Shown: piece after piece, positions 11,990-23,907 of the stretch
Numbering within the stretch: the stretch's first letter is position 1
Layout: the number at the start of each line of letters is the position of its first letter
Origin: Isoetes taiwanensis
Lineage: Eukaryota > Streptophyta > Lycopodiopsida > Isoetales > Isoetaceae
Reading direction: 5' to 3'
Assembly (NCBI GenBank): GCA_021234155.1
Contig: JAJEKV010000011.1
Span: 13,927,255 to 13,991,254, forward strand
DNA: 64,000 nucleotides
Notes under the pieces: model-generated
What the model was told of the DNA's origin: nothing
The model's input: only the letters and a program-made list of their open reading frames with translations
The model's database searches: none
Position numbers and translations under genes: made by a program

Positions 11990-12434
11990 CCCACATGACC
12001 TCTGCCACTTAAACTCATGTAACTCACGAAAAAAATTTCAATTTTATAATATACCACCATCATTCGAGTCTTCACTTGTTTCTTAATGACCTCTGCGAAT
12101 TTCAAGACCAATGGAGTCACATATACCTTGTGGTGATTGCTCAAACATTGGAGAATTTGGCAGTTTCTGCACCAGTCCAGAACTGCTTTCTTTGATATTT
12201 CTAGCATAAAGTGACCCAAACCTTGCTAAAATTGGAGGTATTTACCTGTTTATCATAGAACACATTGAGTTTTATGTTCCCATGTTTTCTTGCTATCATC
12301 TGACATCGTTGGAAGCCGCCAAACCCTATTTTAGTCAGAAAAGCTGCTTGAGGTTCAAGAATTGTTTCTCTCATCCGCTTGCTACAATTTGAAAGACAGC
12401 AATACCGGCAGGAGCTTGCAGATATGGGGGGCAT
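11990..12434 (-). pseudogene. Frame-broken coding remnant cut by LINE-A copy 3
   Basis: The minus strand carries two coding-like stretches in different frames. The first is 12434..12200, including QAAFLTKIGFGGFQRCQMIA and RKHGNIKLNVFYDKQ. The second is 12219..11986, including LDWCRNCQILQCLSNHHKVY and TPLVLKFAEVIKKQ. A GT follows DKQ but no sensible intron can be drawn to the second stretch. No family recognised. The upstream side ends where the G+C-rich LINE-A copy begins, so the insertion probably broke this gene. Confidence 0.35.
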
Positions 12435-12439
12435 GTAGA

Positions 12440-13515
12440 CACCGTGTTGGCAGCTATGGAAGCTGGGACGCAGGACAGGAACCGGGTAGAGCAGGAGACA
12501 CTCAGAACCCCGCTCTCCGGATCCGTGCCGAGGTTGAGGAGGCTAAGGCGGCAAGCGAGGAGCACGAGGCCGCCCTCCCCGCCGAGGGTTGAAGAGGCCG
12601 CCACCGTGCGACAAGGAGTCCATGCCGCTTTGGAAGCTAGCCAGCAACCCCGGCCGAGTAAGGATTTAGCACGATCGGGAGCTACAGAGCTTGGGCGGCC
12701 GCTTGCCCGGCAAGAAGGCAAGGGCCTCCATGCCGAGGCACATGAGCAACTCCGCCATTGCACGCGGAGATGGCGGGACATGACAACGCCCCGCAAGAGC
12801 CGAGCTCCGTGACTCGGAGAACGAAAAACCACAAAGAAAGAATATACCAACCCCGCGAACCCACCAACCTACTGGGCGTCAATGCGAACACCTGGCGTGG
12901 ACACATTAGATCACGCCGGGCCGCCACCACGCCGGCGCCGGCCCGCGACCTATGCCTCACCCATCTCAACCAACACACAGTGCCCCCCCTCCCCAGAACT
13001 CCGAGGACGAGAGGCGGAGCCGCAATGTGGTAGTGCGAGGCCCCGATGGAGGAGTCGGAGAACATCTCACTTCCCGACTCGGACACATATCTTGGACGGA
13101 TGATGTTCCCGGCACACTGTGACCATTGTAAAGGCGAAGCGTCATGGATTCGATGCCTCGACGCCTCCGTGGTGGTCATCTTCACAGTTGAGAGCGTGCC
13201 AGAGTGGGTGGCCATACTACGTCAGGGTCGGAAGTTGAAGGGGATGGCTCTGTACGTTGACCGGGACTTGACCCCGGTCTGACAAAAAGAGACCCGGCGT
13301 GGTGACCAAAGTCGTGGGGCGGGAGAACATGGAGGGGCAACGGGGCTGGTCCGGGGAAGGATGCAGGAATTCAGGCAGCCAAACAGGGATGTAGGCACTC
13401 CGGCCCCTCGAGTCCCCCCTAAGGGGGCCCCAGCGGCACATGCATCCACATCTTCCGCTCCCCCTGGGACCACCACTACCACCGGACCTGAAGTGGCGAT
13501 GCCTGCCACTAAATA
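12440..13515 (+). pseudogene. LINE-A ORF1-like remnant
   Basis: Upstream of the endonuclease start, frames run on with few stops and a biased composition: Arg/Pro/Glu-rich segments first, then 13046..13279 with EWVAILRQGRKLKGMALYVD, and a Pro/Ala/Thr-rich tail to a TAG at 13513..13515. LINE ORF1 proteins bind RNA and often show this coiled or basic plus low-complexity layout. Assignment rests on position only; no zinc knuckle or RRM was identified with certainty. Confidence 0.4.
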
Positions 13516-16500
13516 GGGATCGTGCCTCGGCGGGTATCCCGGAATTGCAGTGGGCTTGAGATCTCAATTCCGCCGCCATGGACATGGACCTTATCTTCCT
13601 CATGGAAACATGGGAACATGCTGGTCACAGGCTACCTGATTTGCGGGATACCGGCGCTACTCGCCTTTCAATGAGTGCACCGGGAAACGAGGACACGGAG
13701 GAATTGCGTGTTACTACCCGGGGACGGCCTTGGCCCAATCGGTCTCCCCCATTGCAAGGCGGATAGGCACAACAATGTGATACGTGGGTGCAGTCTTGAA
13801 ACGGCGATGGCAGCCCTCTCTTTGTGGCGGCTTGCTACTTCCCACATCTTTGAGAGCAACTTTTACCACACGCGCGGATGTGGGTGGACGAAAGGGGAGC
13901 CCTATGTCGATCTATATGATGACATACAACGAATCTGCATAATTGGGCAAGGTCATGTTGCTTGGAGATTTCAATGCGCCGCCTGAGGGCAGCAGATCCC
14001 AAAATTCGCACCTCTAGTCGAGGATGTGTTGCAAATGGACCCCGTAGAGATGGTTTGGCCAAGAGCGTCCGGATGACGGCCCCAGTGACACCGGTATGGC
14101 CTGGCGTTTGTTCGGGCAAGATCTTTGACACGGTCATTTGCAATGGGCTAGCATAGTGGCCGCCCTCCGGCCCGCTTCATTTGTAGACAGGAGAACCGGG
14201 GGCGGCACGGTGTGGTGGATTACGTGCTAGCGCACGAGCAATGCCTACACTTGATCACTTTCGCTTGATTAACCGGGACGGTGCGGACGAGGAAGTAGAC
14301 TCCACCATCACCGTTCTTCTGAGATAGATTGGCAGCCAACCGAGCACCCATTGCCCCAACACTCCATGTACCCGCGGTTCGCGTCACGGACTATGATCAT
14401 CTGGCGGTCTATGCGAGGATGCTTGAGCATGAGCTGCCGAGGGAGTTGCCGCAGCTCCCCACACTTCAACAACAGGGCGGCCCGGTGAACCCGGCTTCTT
14501 CGAGGGTAGGGGCGGATGCTTTGGGAGAGGCGCTTCTCGGCGATCCACGGGGCTGCAACCACCTCCCCCCGCAATCACTGGTTCGATGACGAATGTCGGG
14601 AGCTGAAACGATGGCTCGCCAAGTCTTTGGACCCCACCATTAAGCCTGAGCATCGTCCCGGCCATACCGCTCCTTCCTCAAGACCAAGAAAGCGGATACC
14701 TTGCGAACTTCACCAAAGAACAAATGTTTGGTCTACTAGACTGCCACCCTAGGGCCTTACGAGAAAGGTCTTGAGTAAGCCCCACCTACATTGAAATATT
14801 ACCGGAACAATGGGTGAGATACTTGGCGGCACTTTGTATGACCCAATGGGAAACCGGCAGCAAGTACCTCATGACGCAGGCCTAGCACCGGGTCATTCGC
14901 GAAGGGGATGTCATAATGGGCTGCGGCGCCTAAGCTAACGGGAAGGCAACAGATTTGGATGGTATGCGCAGAGCTTCTCAAGTGGGCGGGCCCCCAATGG
15001 TGCCGGTTCTCACAAAGACTCTTCAACGGGGCATTGCAAGAAGGCTTCCCCCCACCTTTGGACTATCGGTAGAATTGTGCCCATATACAAAGCGGGGGAC
15101 CCCCACAACCCGACCAACTATCGTACCATTATGGTCGGGTTGTCGTCTTTGCCAAGTTGCTTGTCGGGATTCTTGAGCGGCGGCCGACACTTTGGGCGAA
15201 GGATGGAGAAGTGCGGGCTCTCCGCCTTGGGCGAAGCTTCCGCCCGGCATTCTACTATTGACCATATCTTCACTCTGCGAACACTCATAGAGAATAGCGG
15301 AATCAACGCCTTTAACATCAAGTTGCTTTGTGGATTTCGCAAAGGCTTTTGACACGGTGCCTGGGATAAGTTGTGGGACGATTGAGGCAAAAGGGACCCC
15401 CGTCGACTTTATGAATGCTATATATAGACTATCACGAGGCTTGCTCCTTAGTCTCACCTTTGTCGGGAGCCCGTTGTTAGTAGCATTGGGGCCGTGGCTG
15501 CCCTCTATCCCCGACCTCTTCTTTGTACATTGACCAGGCTAGAAGAATGGCTAGTCGAAAGCACGGGGGCGCCGGTTGATGCACCACATAATCCGGCAAC
15601 TCATATATGCCGATGATGTTGACCTGCTTTCGCATATACCCCAGAGGAGGACATGCAACGCCACACGGATGCTTTGGACACTTTCCGCCAATTCACCGGC
15701 ATGAGAGTTAACTTGGCCAAGACGAGGGTTTCTTTGGTCCCATCATCCCCGCACCCACGCCTTCCCCATTCACTTACCAGGGGCAGGTAGTGGAGGTGTC
15801 TCAGATCTTATAAGTATTTGGGCATTGAGTTTTCTACTACCACACACCGGGATGCATCCATCGTTTTCGGGTTCTTGCAGGCCGGAAAGCCCTCAGATGC
15901 AATACAAAACAACAATCATAAAGCCAGATACATGGGGTCACCGGGCACACTTGTTCGGGGCCTTGGTTGAACCGGTCCTCCTCTATGGGGCGTGAAGTGT
16001 GGGGGCGGTGATATCCCTCACCACTTGGAACGATCTAGAGCAGTACAGAAGGCCTTCTTGGCCCGCGCACTAGGAGTGAAATCCACGGTCCCATATCGAT
16101 CTTGCTCCAGAGACAGGCTTCCTTCCATTCTGAGAGGGCTCTACTGAAGCGTCACATTATTTACTTCCGTAAGGTGGTGGCTATGGATGAAGCCTGGCTG
16201 CCCAACCTTGCTTTGGCGGTGGCGATGGGCCCGCAAATGACTCAAAAGCCTTCTTTGGAAAGACAAGCAAGCCCGTGGTTCTCGCGATGGAATGTGCGCA
16301 GCACACGGATGTGGACCCGGTGCATACACCGAAGGAATGCGCCGCCTTGAAGCGATACTTGGATGCTTGCTTCATGGCCAAGCTTTGGGATGCGAGAGGC
16401 CTGTCACATGTCAAGGTGGCAAATTATCGATAGCCATGCTCACGAGGGCCCACACCACTACCTGCGCACCCATCTACCCATGAAAAGCGCGGGGTCATTG

Positions 16501-16892
16501 CTTCCATTCGCAGTGCACACCACCTCCGCGATTGAGGCAGGGAGATGGATTCGGGGCCGTGTGAGGGCCGAGTCTGTCGGTCTTTGTCACAGCGCCATTG
16601 AGGATGAAAGTCACGCCCCCCGGGCCTGTCCGTGTCTGAGACGAAGCATATCCGGGGCTCGGTATGCTTTCGGTTAGTTGTGCCCCATCGGGCCACGCAT
16701 GAGCTACCGAGCACGACCTCTCAGGGGTTTGTTAAGATCGTACCTCCGGAGGTAATGGATATCTGCGGACTTCGGTTATGCCCCTTATCCGGCATTAACC
16801 TCAAATTGTACTTGTGATTATGTATATAATTGTGCGGTATGTCGGATCCTTATTGCTACTAAGGTTTTCCCCGAAAACCCTTCTACGGGTTT

Positions 16893-17515
16893 TTAATTGA
16901 GACAGGGGAGATGGATTCGGGAGCAGCGTGAGGGCAGAGTCCGTCGATCTTTGTCAACAAGGCGCCATTGAGGATGAAAGCGCACGCCCTCCGGGCTTGT
17001 CGGCTGCATACCCGGCATATCCGGGCTCGGTATGCTCGGTTGGTTGTGCCCCATCGGGCCTTGCATGAGCTCTTGAGCATGGCCTCTGTGAGGGCTTGTT
17101 GGGATCGTACCTTCTGGAGGTAATGGATCGCAGCGGACTCGGTTATGCCCCCGTCCGGCATTAACCTCACCATTTACTTGTGATTATGTATATAACTATA
17201 AAGAGTATGTCGATCCTTATTGCTACTAAGGTTTTTCCCAAAACCCTTCGGACGGGGTTTTTTAATCCCGTAGTAATACTGCTTTGCTCTCTCTTTGTAC
17301 TTGGGTCCCATAGGCGGTTGGTCTCCTGTGGGACGATAAAATCATATTCTATTCTATTCTATTCTATTCTTTAATCCTGGTAGTAATACGCCTGCTGCTC
17401 TATCTCTTTGTACTTGGGTCCCATAGGCCAGTTGGTCTCCGTGGACGATAAAATCATATTCTATTCTATTCTATTCTATTCTATTCTATTCTATTCTATT
17501 CTCTCATTATAACAA
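16893..17515 (+). repeat. Serial duplication of the LINE-A 3' terminus
   Basis: The segment 16536..16885 (C-terminal codons plus 3' UTR up to the GGGTTTTTAA block) is repeated, diverged, at 16894..17255. A terminal block of about 100 bp (TTTAATCC...GACGATAAAATCAT plus ATTCT tail) occurs twice, at about 17258..17371 and 17372..17500. The element thus ends with stacked partial 3' ends and two microsatellite tails. Confidence 0.75.
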
Positions 17516-19093
17516 GTTTTGATTTAATTCTTGTGGCCATGAGTTGCTAATTATACGAGCTCTAGTTTCATGATTTTTTGAAGTGCGTATAAGTCATGTT
17601 AACCTCAATATTTACTAAAAGAATCTACTATACAAAATTCTGGACAAAAGTATATGTTAAAATGCTCCAATAACAACCATCCATAATGCCATGTGGGTAA
17701 TAAATGATGCGTTCTATTTATATCTACATAGAACATAACTCTTATCAACTTACATATAGTGTAACTAGGGTGTAACTATACAATTTTTGGAATTCAAACA
17801 TAATGTACAACAGCCGAATTAACACATTAGAGCATAAAAAGTTGGGTTAACTCCATAATTATAGGTCCAAAACTCCATAATGATTAAGTTAGTGATGTTT
17901 ATTGATGAATTCAAGTGGATGTTGTGAAGTTTAGCCATGACAATATATAAATAGACCACATAACATTTCACATATGCTTCTTTGGTTCATAGAAAGAGAC
18001 ACTACTTTTTCCCAAATATGCCTTTAAAATAGTTCAAAATGTGAGAAATGATATATTATAGAAATCTCTTATATAGATTGTATGGTCCATGAAATCTGCT
18101 TATTTCTACTAGCATAAACTTCATATCTGTGTTACTGCTATAAAGCATTGTCATCCAAGTAGAATAATATTACATGTAAGTTATCTTTCATGTATATTAT
18201 ATTTTTTATGGATGCAAACCTTTCTTGGCAATATAAATCTCTAGTTGCATGTTAAAGTAATATGTTATTTCTAAGGTTTTAATTTATATAAGCACGCATC
18301 ACCATTTATAGTCCACGAGACCAATTGTATAGAGCATATATCTCTCACTAGCCTTATCCATTTTCTCCCATAGAATGATACTATGGCTTTTTAGTTTCGA
18401 TCACATGATTTTTGAAAGGTGTAAGTGAAAGTCAATGTAGGTTCAATTGGTCATAAATACCCTATAAATTCGCAATTTTTTGTGCTTTAACCTTACCCTT
18501 AAATTATGCAAGCTAACCTAATCAATTAATTTTGTCCTATAGAGAATCATACAAGTAAACTATATGTGAAAGTTGAGATCAAAATTGATTAAGGTGGCAC
18601 CATTAATGATTTTTAAACTTTCAATTATTTAGACCAATGATGGTCTGCAACTCGACTGCAGATAGCGGTCTATCTTGATTTTTTATAGTAAAAGCTTTTC
18701 ATATAATTTCCTTGGTTCTTTTTGCATTGGTTTCTTGACATGAGATATTTTGAGGATGTGATTTTGTAAAAGCACACCTTAGGGCACAAATCTAGAATAA
18801 ACATTAAAGATATAATATAATTGATGCTATCTATTCTAGTACAATCTTCAAGATAATGAGCAAAAAATATTTTTTGTGAACAAAATGGTCTAAGAGCTAC
18901 TTGTGTCCCAAAACTCAACTTGAAATGGACTAACATACAGATATTATCAATTTTTGAATGAACTATGGACCAGTAATGGGCAAGTACAGATATCGTTTTT
19001 GATTTTTTTTTACCATGTCCTTTGCTCTTTCCACGAGCTTATTTTTGCATTGGTTTCATATCATTATAAACTTTCATAATGTGATTTTTTGGA
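17516..19093. other. AT-rich intergenic DNA, no gene
   Basis: No convincing frame on either strand. The part from about 18600 shares diverged blocks (TTTTTGCATTGGTTTC; CAAAAAATATTTTT) with 18960..19550, suggesting an old tandem duplication later split by a MITE. Confidence 0.45.
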
Positions 19094-19550
19094 GGACAAT
19101 CTCCTGGGGGGTGCACACAATGTGAAGTCTATATGGCATGTGCGTGCATAGGGTCAAGAGAAATTATCCCTTATACGGGATTTTCCTACAAAAATATCCC
19201 TTATATTTCATATACCCCTGCCATATTTCCTTACAAATATATACGTAATTAAAACAAAAAAAATCCCCTCCCATACTTATACGATACGGTACGGTACAGT
19301 TTTAGCCCAAAAAAAACCCCCTACTGTACACGCACATGTTTTGTATGGTTTTTTCTGTGTGCACCCCCCGGGGACAATCTAGAGTCATATGTAGCAATGC
19401 TATCCATTTATATAAATTACCTAAAATTAAAAATAGAAGTAAAAGTAAAAACATCATATTCATGCTCAACAAATATTTTTATAGGATGGAGGACTTCGTG
19501 AACTACTTATATGCCAAATTTGAACTCAAAATTGATCTCCTTCTAAAAGT
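18600..19550. repeat. Old diverged tandem duplication
   Basis: Blocks in 18700..18950 recur in the same order in 19040..19530: a TTTTTGCATTGGTTTC word, GATGTGATTTT, a GATGCTATC/AATGCTATC word, a CAAxAAATATTTTT block, and AAACTCAACTTG/TTTGAACTCAAAATTG. Divergence is high and the second copy is interrupted by the MITE. Confidence 0.4.
19103..19371. mobile_element. Mutator-like MITE (269 bp) with 9-bp target duplication
   Basis: The left end CCTGGGGGGTGCACACA and the right end TGTGTGCACCCCCCGGG are inverted repeats (17 bp, one mismatch). They are flanked by identical 9-bp direct repeats GGACAATCT at 19094..19102 and 19372..19380. A 9-bp target duplication is typical of Mutator-like elements. 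There is no coding capacity; the inside is A/T-rich with GTACGGTACAG-type words. Boundaries are unambiguous. Confidence 0.85.
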
Positions 19551-19569
19551 TGTTGTTTTTATATCACAA

Positions 19570-19607
19570 CTGCTTTCTGAGAACCAGTACTGGTTCTCAG
19601 AAGGCAG
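19570..19607. repeat. 38-bp near-perfect palindrome
   Basis: CTGCTTTCTGAGAACCAGT is followed directly by its reverse complement with one mismatch and no spacer. It would form a 19-bp hairpin or cruciform. No other element boundary is apparent beside it. Confidence 0.85.
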
Positions 19608-19629
19608 AGGACAGTTTTGACCCTGTCAT

Positions 19630-20600
19630 GTTTGAATTGCTCTATCTTCTTTCACAGACCTCGAATTGAGATGTGGTTTTTTGTGCCTTGCTCTATATCT
19701 TGTGTAGAAAAATGACATTATAACCAAAAAAATCAAAAAAATCTTTTCATCAAGACAGTTTTACTTTGTATGAACATGAAGCTTTTGGTACTTGACCCCC
19801 TTGGGTTTGCTAGAGCATAACTCACAAGAATGGGAGCTGATACATTTTTGTGTATTTTTCATGTGAAGCATGACTGCCATATATGAACTCCTAGAAAGGG
19901 TTTGGCTAGTTTTTGTGTTGTTGATTTTATATGATTTTTTTTGTGAACCTTTAAAATGCCCTCCAATGGTCCATCATGGGACAGGTCTAGTGTTAAGAAA
20001 TTCAATCATGCTAAGTTGGCAATGATAATGTTTTATTTGCTAGACGGTGTAAGTTCTTGCGTATAGGCAAGATGAACAAATTGGCATTATGCAAAGAAAG
20101 GAAGACATGATCATTTTGTTAGTAATTGGTGAATTGTGTTCTAAAATTCATTTATTTTTCTAATTGAAGCTCATCATTTTTCAATCACTAGCATACAGGT
20201 TTGACATGAACATATAAGTTAGTAGCATACAGGTTTGACATGAACATATAAGTTAGTAGCATGCAAGTTTGACAGGAACACATAAGTTGAGGTATCATGG
20301 AAGTCAAAAGCAGTATTTTTGTCAAAGATTGCTTTCCTAAATCAACATTGCCTATGCAACCCACATGATTCCATGAACAAACATCTTGAGGGGCAACAGT
20401 TCCACTACTTCTGCTTCTAAAAGTACCTGCACCGCTAAGAAGAGCAACTGTGCAATTACATGAGAGGCACCTAGTCTTTTATTGGTATCGTTATCATCTA
20501 CAACCATAGGGGTGTAATCAAAGAAGGGCACTGGTGTTATAGTCTTACGAGAAGATACTATGGAATATGAAAAATCGTCCAACCTAAGTCCACCAAGTTT
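19630..20600. other. Intergenic with short local direct repeats
   Basis: A 36-bp direct repeat (TAGCATACAGGTTTGACATG and following) occurs two to three times at about 20189..20292. A minus-strand frame at 20582..20352 may be decayed extension of the PPR pseudogene (a CSWNHVG-like string occurs in another frame), but this is weak. Confidence 0.35.
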
Positions 20601-20639
20601 TTATCTAATCAAAGTGTTGTACAACTGATTTAACATCAC

Positions 20640-21195
20640 CTATACCTGCTAATTAAAGCATTCTGTGCAATCAAGTCTTGTCTTGGTAGCCCGTTAAACA
20701 TTTTGCATGCTTCCTCCAAGTTTTCACATTTGACATACATATCAACAAGAGCCTTGCCATACATATCAACAAGAGCATTGCCTAATATAAGTTCCGATTG
20801 CAATCCATTCTGACTGATGTATTCATGAATGCATCGGGCTTATTCAATGACATCAATGCTGACATATGCTTTCAGAAGATTCAGTAGAGTGACCTTATGA
20901 GGATATATCTTTTCGTGCATTATTTTCTGAAACCATTATAAGGCAAAAAGCCCTTCCTTCTTATTGTCAAATTTCCCAATCATGGCATCCTAAGTTTCTA
21001 TATTGGCCTAATGCCTTTGATGTATATTCTCAAAGCATTCTATCGTGGAATATTCATTTCGTTGCTGAGCAGATCCAACAACCATCAAATTCCACGTCAT
21101 TACATTCCTCTTTGGCAATCTGTCAAACACGATGCGTGCCTCTTCCAAGCTTCACATTTGGCATACATGTCAACTGTGCGCTGCCAACTGCAACG
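20640..21195 (-). pseudogene. PPR-repeat protein pseudogene
   Basis: Minus-strand reading gives PPR-type repeats: TVDMYAKCE, then VFDRLPKRNVMTWNLMVVG, ECFENIHQ, and after a gap IHEYISQNGLQSELILGNAL, VDMYVKCENLEEACKMF, and LPRQDLIAQNALIS. Plant PPR proteins of this PLS-like style bind organellar RNA, often for editing. The copy has a frameshift after YAKCE, stops near DVIE and FAL, and a 27-bp internal duplication that repeats ALVDMY. No start or C-terminal E/DYW domain is visible. Confidence 0.8.
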
Positions 21196-21548
21196 ATAGG
21201 CTAGCCTTACTTGAAATAACCTAGTTATGGATCAATCTACCTTGCTCTATAGCTTCTGTATTTCCATTTCCAGGTGCTTTCAAATCTCAGCTCTAAACCA
21301 ACAATAAACTTGAAGCTAAAACTCAACACTCCAAATAATGGATTTCAATTTCAACTTTAAAATGGGAAAAACAAAGGATCTATACCTTTAATTTTGCAAT
21401 GATCTAGTCTAGTCACTTGAAGCATCCTGCAAAATGAAGCTCAATTCTACATTATAAAGCAGAACCTGGAGGAAGTTTCAGTAATAATCTAGTGGCAGAT
21501 GACTTAGAGATGTTTCTATGTAGATATGTACTAGACATCAGTTAATAA

Positions 21549-23087
21549 GTGGTCCACGGCTAAGTTATCCATGGCTGGTCGTGTAACTGTGGCAAAGTCA
21601 GTTCTGAGTGGTACACATGTCTACATGGCATCCGTCTTGCTGGCACCGCAGTCAAAGGTGCAGCTCATTGTTCGCACTGTCAGGAACTTCATTTGGGGTG
21701 GCACTGAAGAAGGAGCTGATGTTAAAGTTAGTTGGGCGAAGTGCATTATGCCTAAACTTTGTGGGGGGCTGGGGATGATTCACTTTCTTCTCCAGAGCAA
21801 GGTGCTGATCTCTAAGTTCATGTGGCGGATTCTCAATAATGTTGATAATTCTCCAGGTCTGCGTCTCATTCACCAGTCTTTACAAAGGTGCATTTCCTTT
21901 GGATCTCCATCCATTAAGCCTCTCCTCCCATGGGCATTATTCTATCCACTTTCTCCATATCCTAATGCATCTCCTTTCCTCAAGGGGTTGCTAACTGCTT
22001 GGGAGGCTGTGCGCACTTTGTTTCAGTTCCATCCAATGGCCCACACAGATCCTACAACCAGTTGTTGGTGGATCCCTTTGGGTGACGGTCATGCAGATTG
22101 TCCCCTGGTCTCTTCTGTCCATCCATTGATGCAACGTCGGTGGCGAGCAACAGGTGTGCTCACGATATTTGCATGGTATAATGAGACAAGATTGTTGACG
22201 TGGAATGAGTTCAAATTGAAGTTTCTTCTCCTTCGTTGGGACCGGAGCATTTGGAAAAAAATAGCTGCTACACTTCCTCCACACCCACAAGACGTGGCTC
22301 CCCAGCTCTGGGTGGTTCATGGCAGTGTTAAGGAGGAGCACCTGGTGCACTCGATGTATGTGGTCCTGCTTCATCCTGAGGTGTTGCCTCCATCGCCAAA
22401 GTGGCCTTTAGTTATCCCCGAGCCTCATCGTAAAGCAGTCTGGCGATGGGTATGGGATAAATTGCTTCATCCTAAGCTATCCATTTTATGGTGGCAGATC
22501 ACTCATAGATGCGTCGGTCAACACCGTTGTTCATCGATTTCGTCGAAAGTCTCGTGGATCTGCCCTCTTTGCACGCAGAGGGATGAGACAATTGAGCACT
22601 GCTTTTTCTTGTGTCACCATGTTCGACCTGCTTGGCAGTGGCTTCTGAGTCTTTTCCATTGTGACTTGAATAGTCAGCAGGTCCTTTTGTCAGTCTATCC
22701 TAGTTCTTGGGACAAGTTGGCAAAGAGGGCTTTCCACTTAGCATCTGCTTGGATCATCTGGTCCATCTGGAAGAGACGAAATCTCCTCATCTTCAAGGGA
22801 CAACTCTTTTCAGATACGCAAGTGCTTAGCGATGCCCGTAGTCGCATTGTGAAGGCGTACAAATGTTCTTCCTTGAAGGATGACATCAAAAGTGTCATTT
22901 GGGAACAATATCTTCAGATTCACACCTACTCATAGCAAACAGTTGTGCTCATGGTGATCTGTATTCTCTGCTTTTCTATGTTATGTATGTGGTGGGTAGT
23001 GTTGCTCTAGTGGATATCTTCTCCACTGGGTTTTGAGTCCCCCATGTACTCTTTGTATTCTTTTGAGTAATAAAGGTCCACGTTCAT

Positions 23088-23117
<30 letters not shown>
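21549..23117 (+). mobile_element. Young 5'-truncated L1-clade LINE with target-site duplication
   Basis: Flanked by identical 16-bp direct repeats AGACATCAGTTAATAA at 21533..21548 and 23118..23133. The insertion starts inside the ORF2 reading frame and ends in a 3' UTR with a run of about 30 A (23089..23118). The perfect duplication and uninterrupted frame point to a recent insertion. It is unrelated to LINE-A, which lacks poly(A). Confidence 0.93.
21552..22935 (+). CDS. L1 ORF2 C-terminal part (post-RT and zf-RVT), truncated
   Basis: Open from the insertion point to a TAG at 22933..22935. ATG 21571 is internal; the frame continues upstream as STAKLS to the 5' junction. It begins in the thumb region typical of plant L1 ORF2 (MAGRVTVAKSVLSGTHVYMA; RNFIWGGTEEG; KLCGGLGMIHF). 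The zf-RVT domain follows (WRWVWDKLLHPKLSILWWQ; WICPLCTQRDETIEHCFFLC). The RT catalytic core and endonuclease are missing, so it cannot retrotranspose itself. No disruption within the remaining 461 codons. Confidence 0.9.
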
Positions 23118-23120
<3 letters not shown>

Positions 23121-23133
23121 CATCAGTTAATAA

Positions 23134-23907
23134 ATATTATGCCATTCTAAACTATATCTAATGCCCGACCTGCACTTACAATCACAATTCACGTGCACCC
23201 GTAACTGATCTATTAAATTCAATGATGGTAATTGTGTAGTAATGCATGCCCATTGGGCATTCAAAATGAAAAAGAAAAATATCTACCAAACTCGTGCAAC
23301 TTACCTTCACAATTTGCAAAATGGCTGTGGCCATCGGCTGAGGCAGAGTAGATTCAATCATCTAGCTTTGTTTCTAGAATTATTATTCTATATGGAAGGA
23401 GCAAAAAAGAAAATATATTACCTGCAAATCTAATAGACACAAGACCTTTTGTTTGTCTGACATTCATCTGCTATTTAAGCATGTACCCTTAAGCAGGATA
23501 TTCAAATTCCTCCTTTTTGAAAGCCGGAGTTCCCTTTCATAAAGTTTACTCTTCAAATCTTAAGGTTCTATGAGCAGCAAAATGCTTTTCCTTTCATGGT
23601 TTTCTATAGTAATTGTCTAAGGTATGAAACTTGCAGCAAGTTAACCACATGAGTTTTTCAAATGAATGACATAGTTGTGAGAATAATCAAAATATGATAG
23701 ATTGCTTCGAATGAGGCTGACCATTTGTTTGACTAAAGCACATGCAATTTGGCCACTTATTAAGCCAGCAATCAGATCAATTATTGAATGGCGTACAAGA
23801 ACTTTTTGAGGTTTATCTTTCATAGCTCAAAAGAGTCATAGAAAAGCTTCAAACAGATATCTTATGTGTTGCTTTGAGCAATGGAAGTTCACGAGAAACT
23901 CATAATT
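23134..23907. other. Intergenic, nothing certain
   Basis: Continues the pre-insertion locus after the L1. A minus-strand frame at 23823..23641 (SIIDLIAGLISGQIACALVK) is faintly PPR-like but too short to call. Confidence 0.3.

Larger units (their letters stand above)
12435..17515 (+). mobile_element. LINE-A copy 3, nearly full length, G+C-rich, inactive
   Basis: About 5.1 kb that is much richer in G+C than its surroundings. Order: an ORF1-like region (12440..13515), an endonuclease start (MDMDLIFLMETWEHAGHRLP at 13578), later endonuclease debris (EPYVDLYDDIQ near 13900), linker, RT pieces (VPIYKAGDPHNPTNYRTIMV near 15075; VDFAKAFDTVP near 15330), the catalytic box LIYADDVDLLSHIP near 15600, post-RT (LVEPVLLYGA near 15965; RHIIYFRKVVAMDE near 16150) and the C-terminus (IEDESHAPRACP near 16600). 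Frames shift repeatedly, so no full ORF survives. It ends in duplicated 3' termini and long ATTCT tails. It is the least decayed copy and defines the family. Confidence 0.85.

Noticed and set aside
12371-13215. Long Arg/Ser/Cys-rich frames on the minus strand
   Set aside because: They arise from the high G+C of LINE-A copy 3 and run antisense to it; no motif or splice context.
21652-22374. Minus-strand frames of 73 and 127 codons
   Set aside because: Antisense shadows of the intact L1 ORF2 frame.
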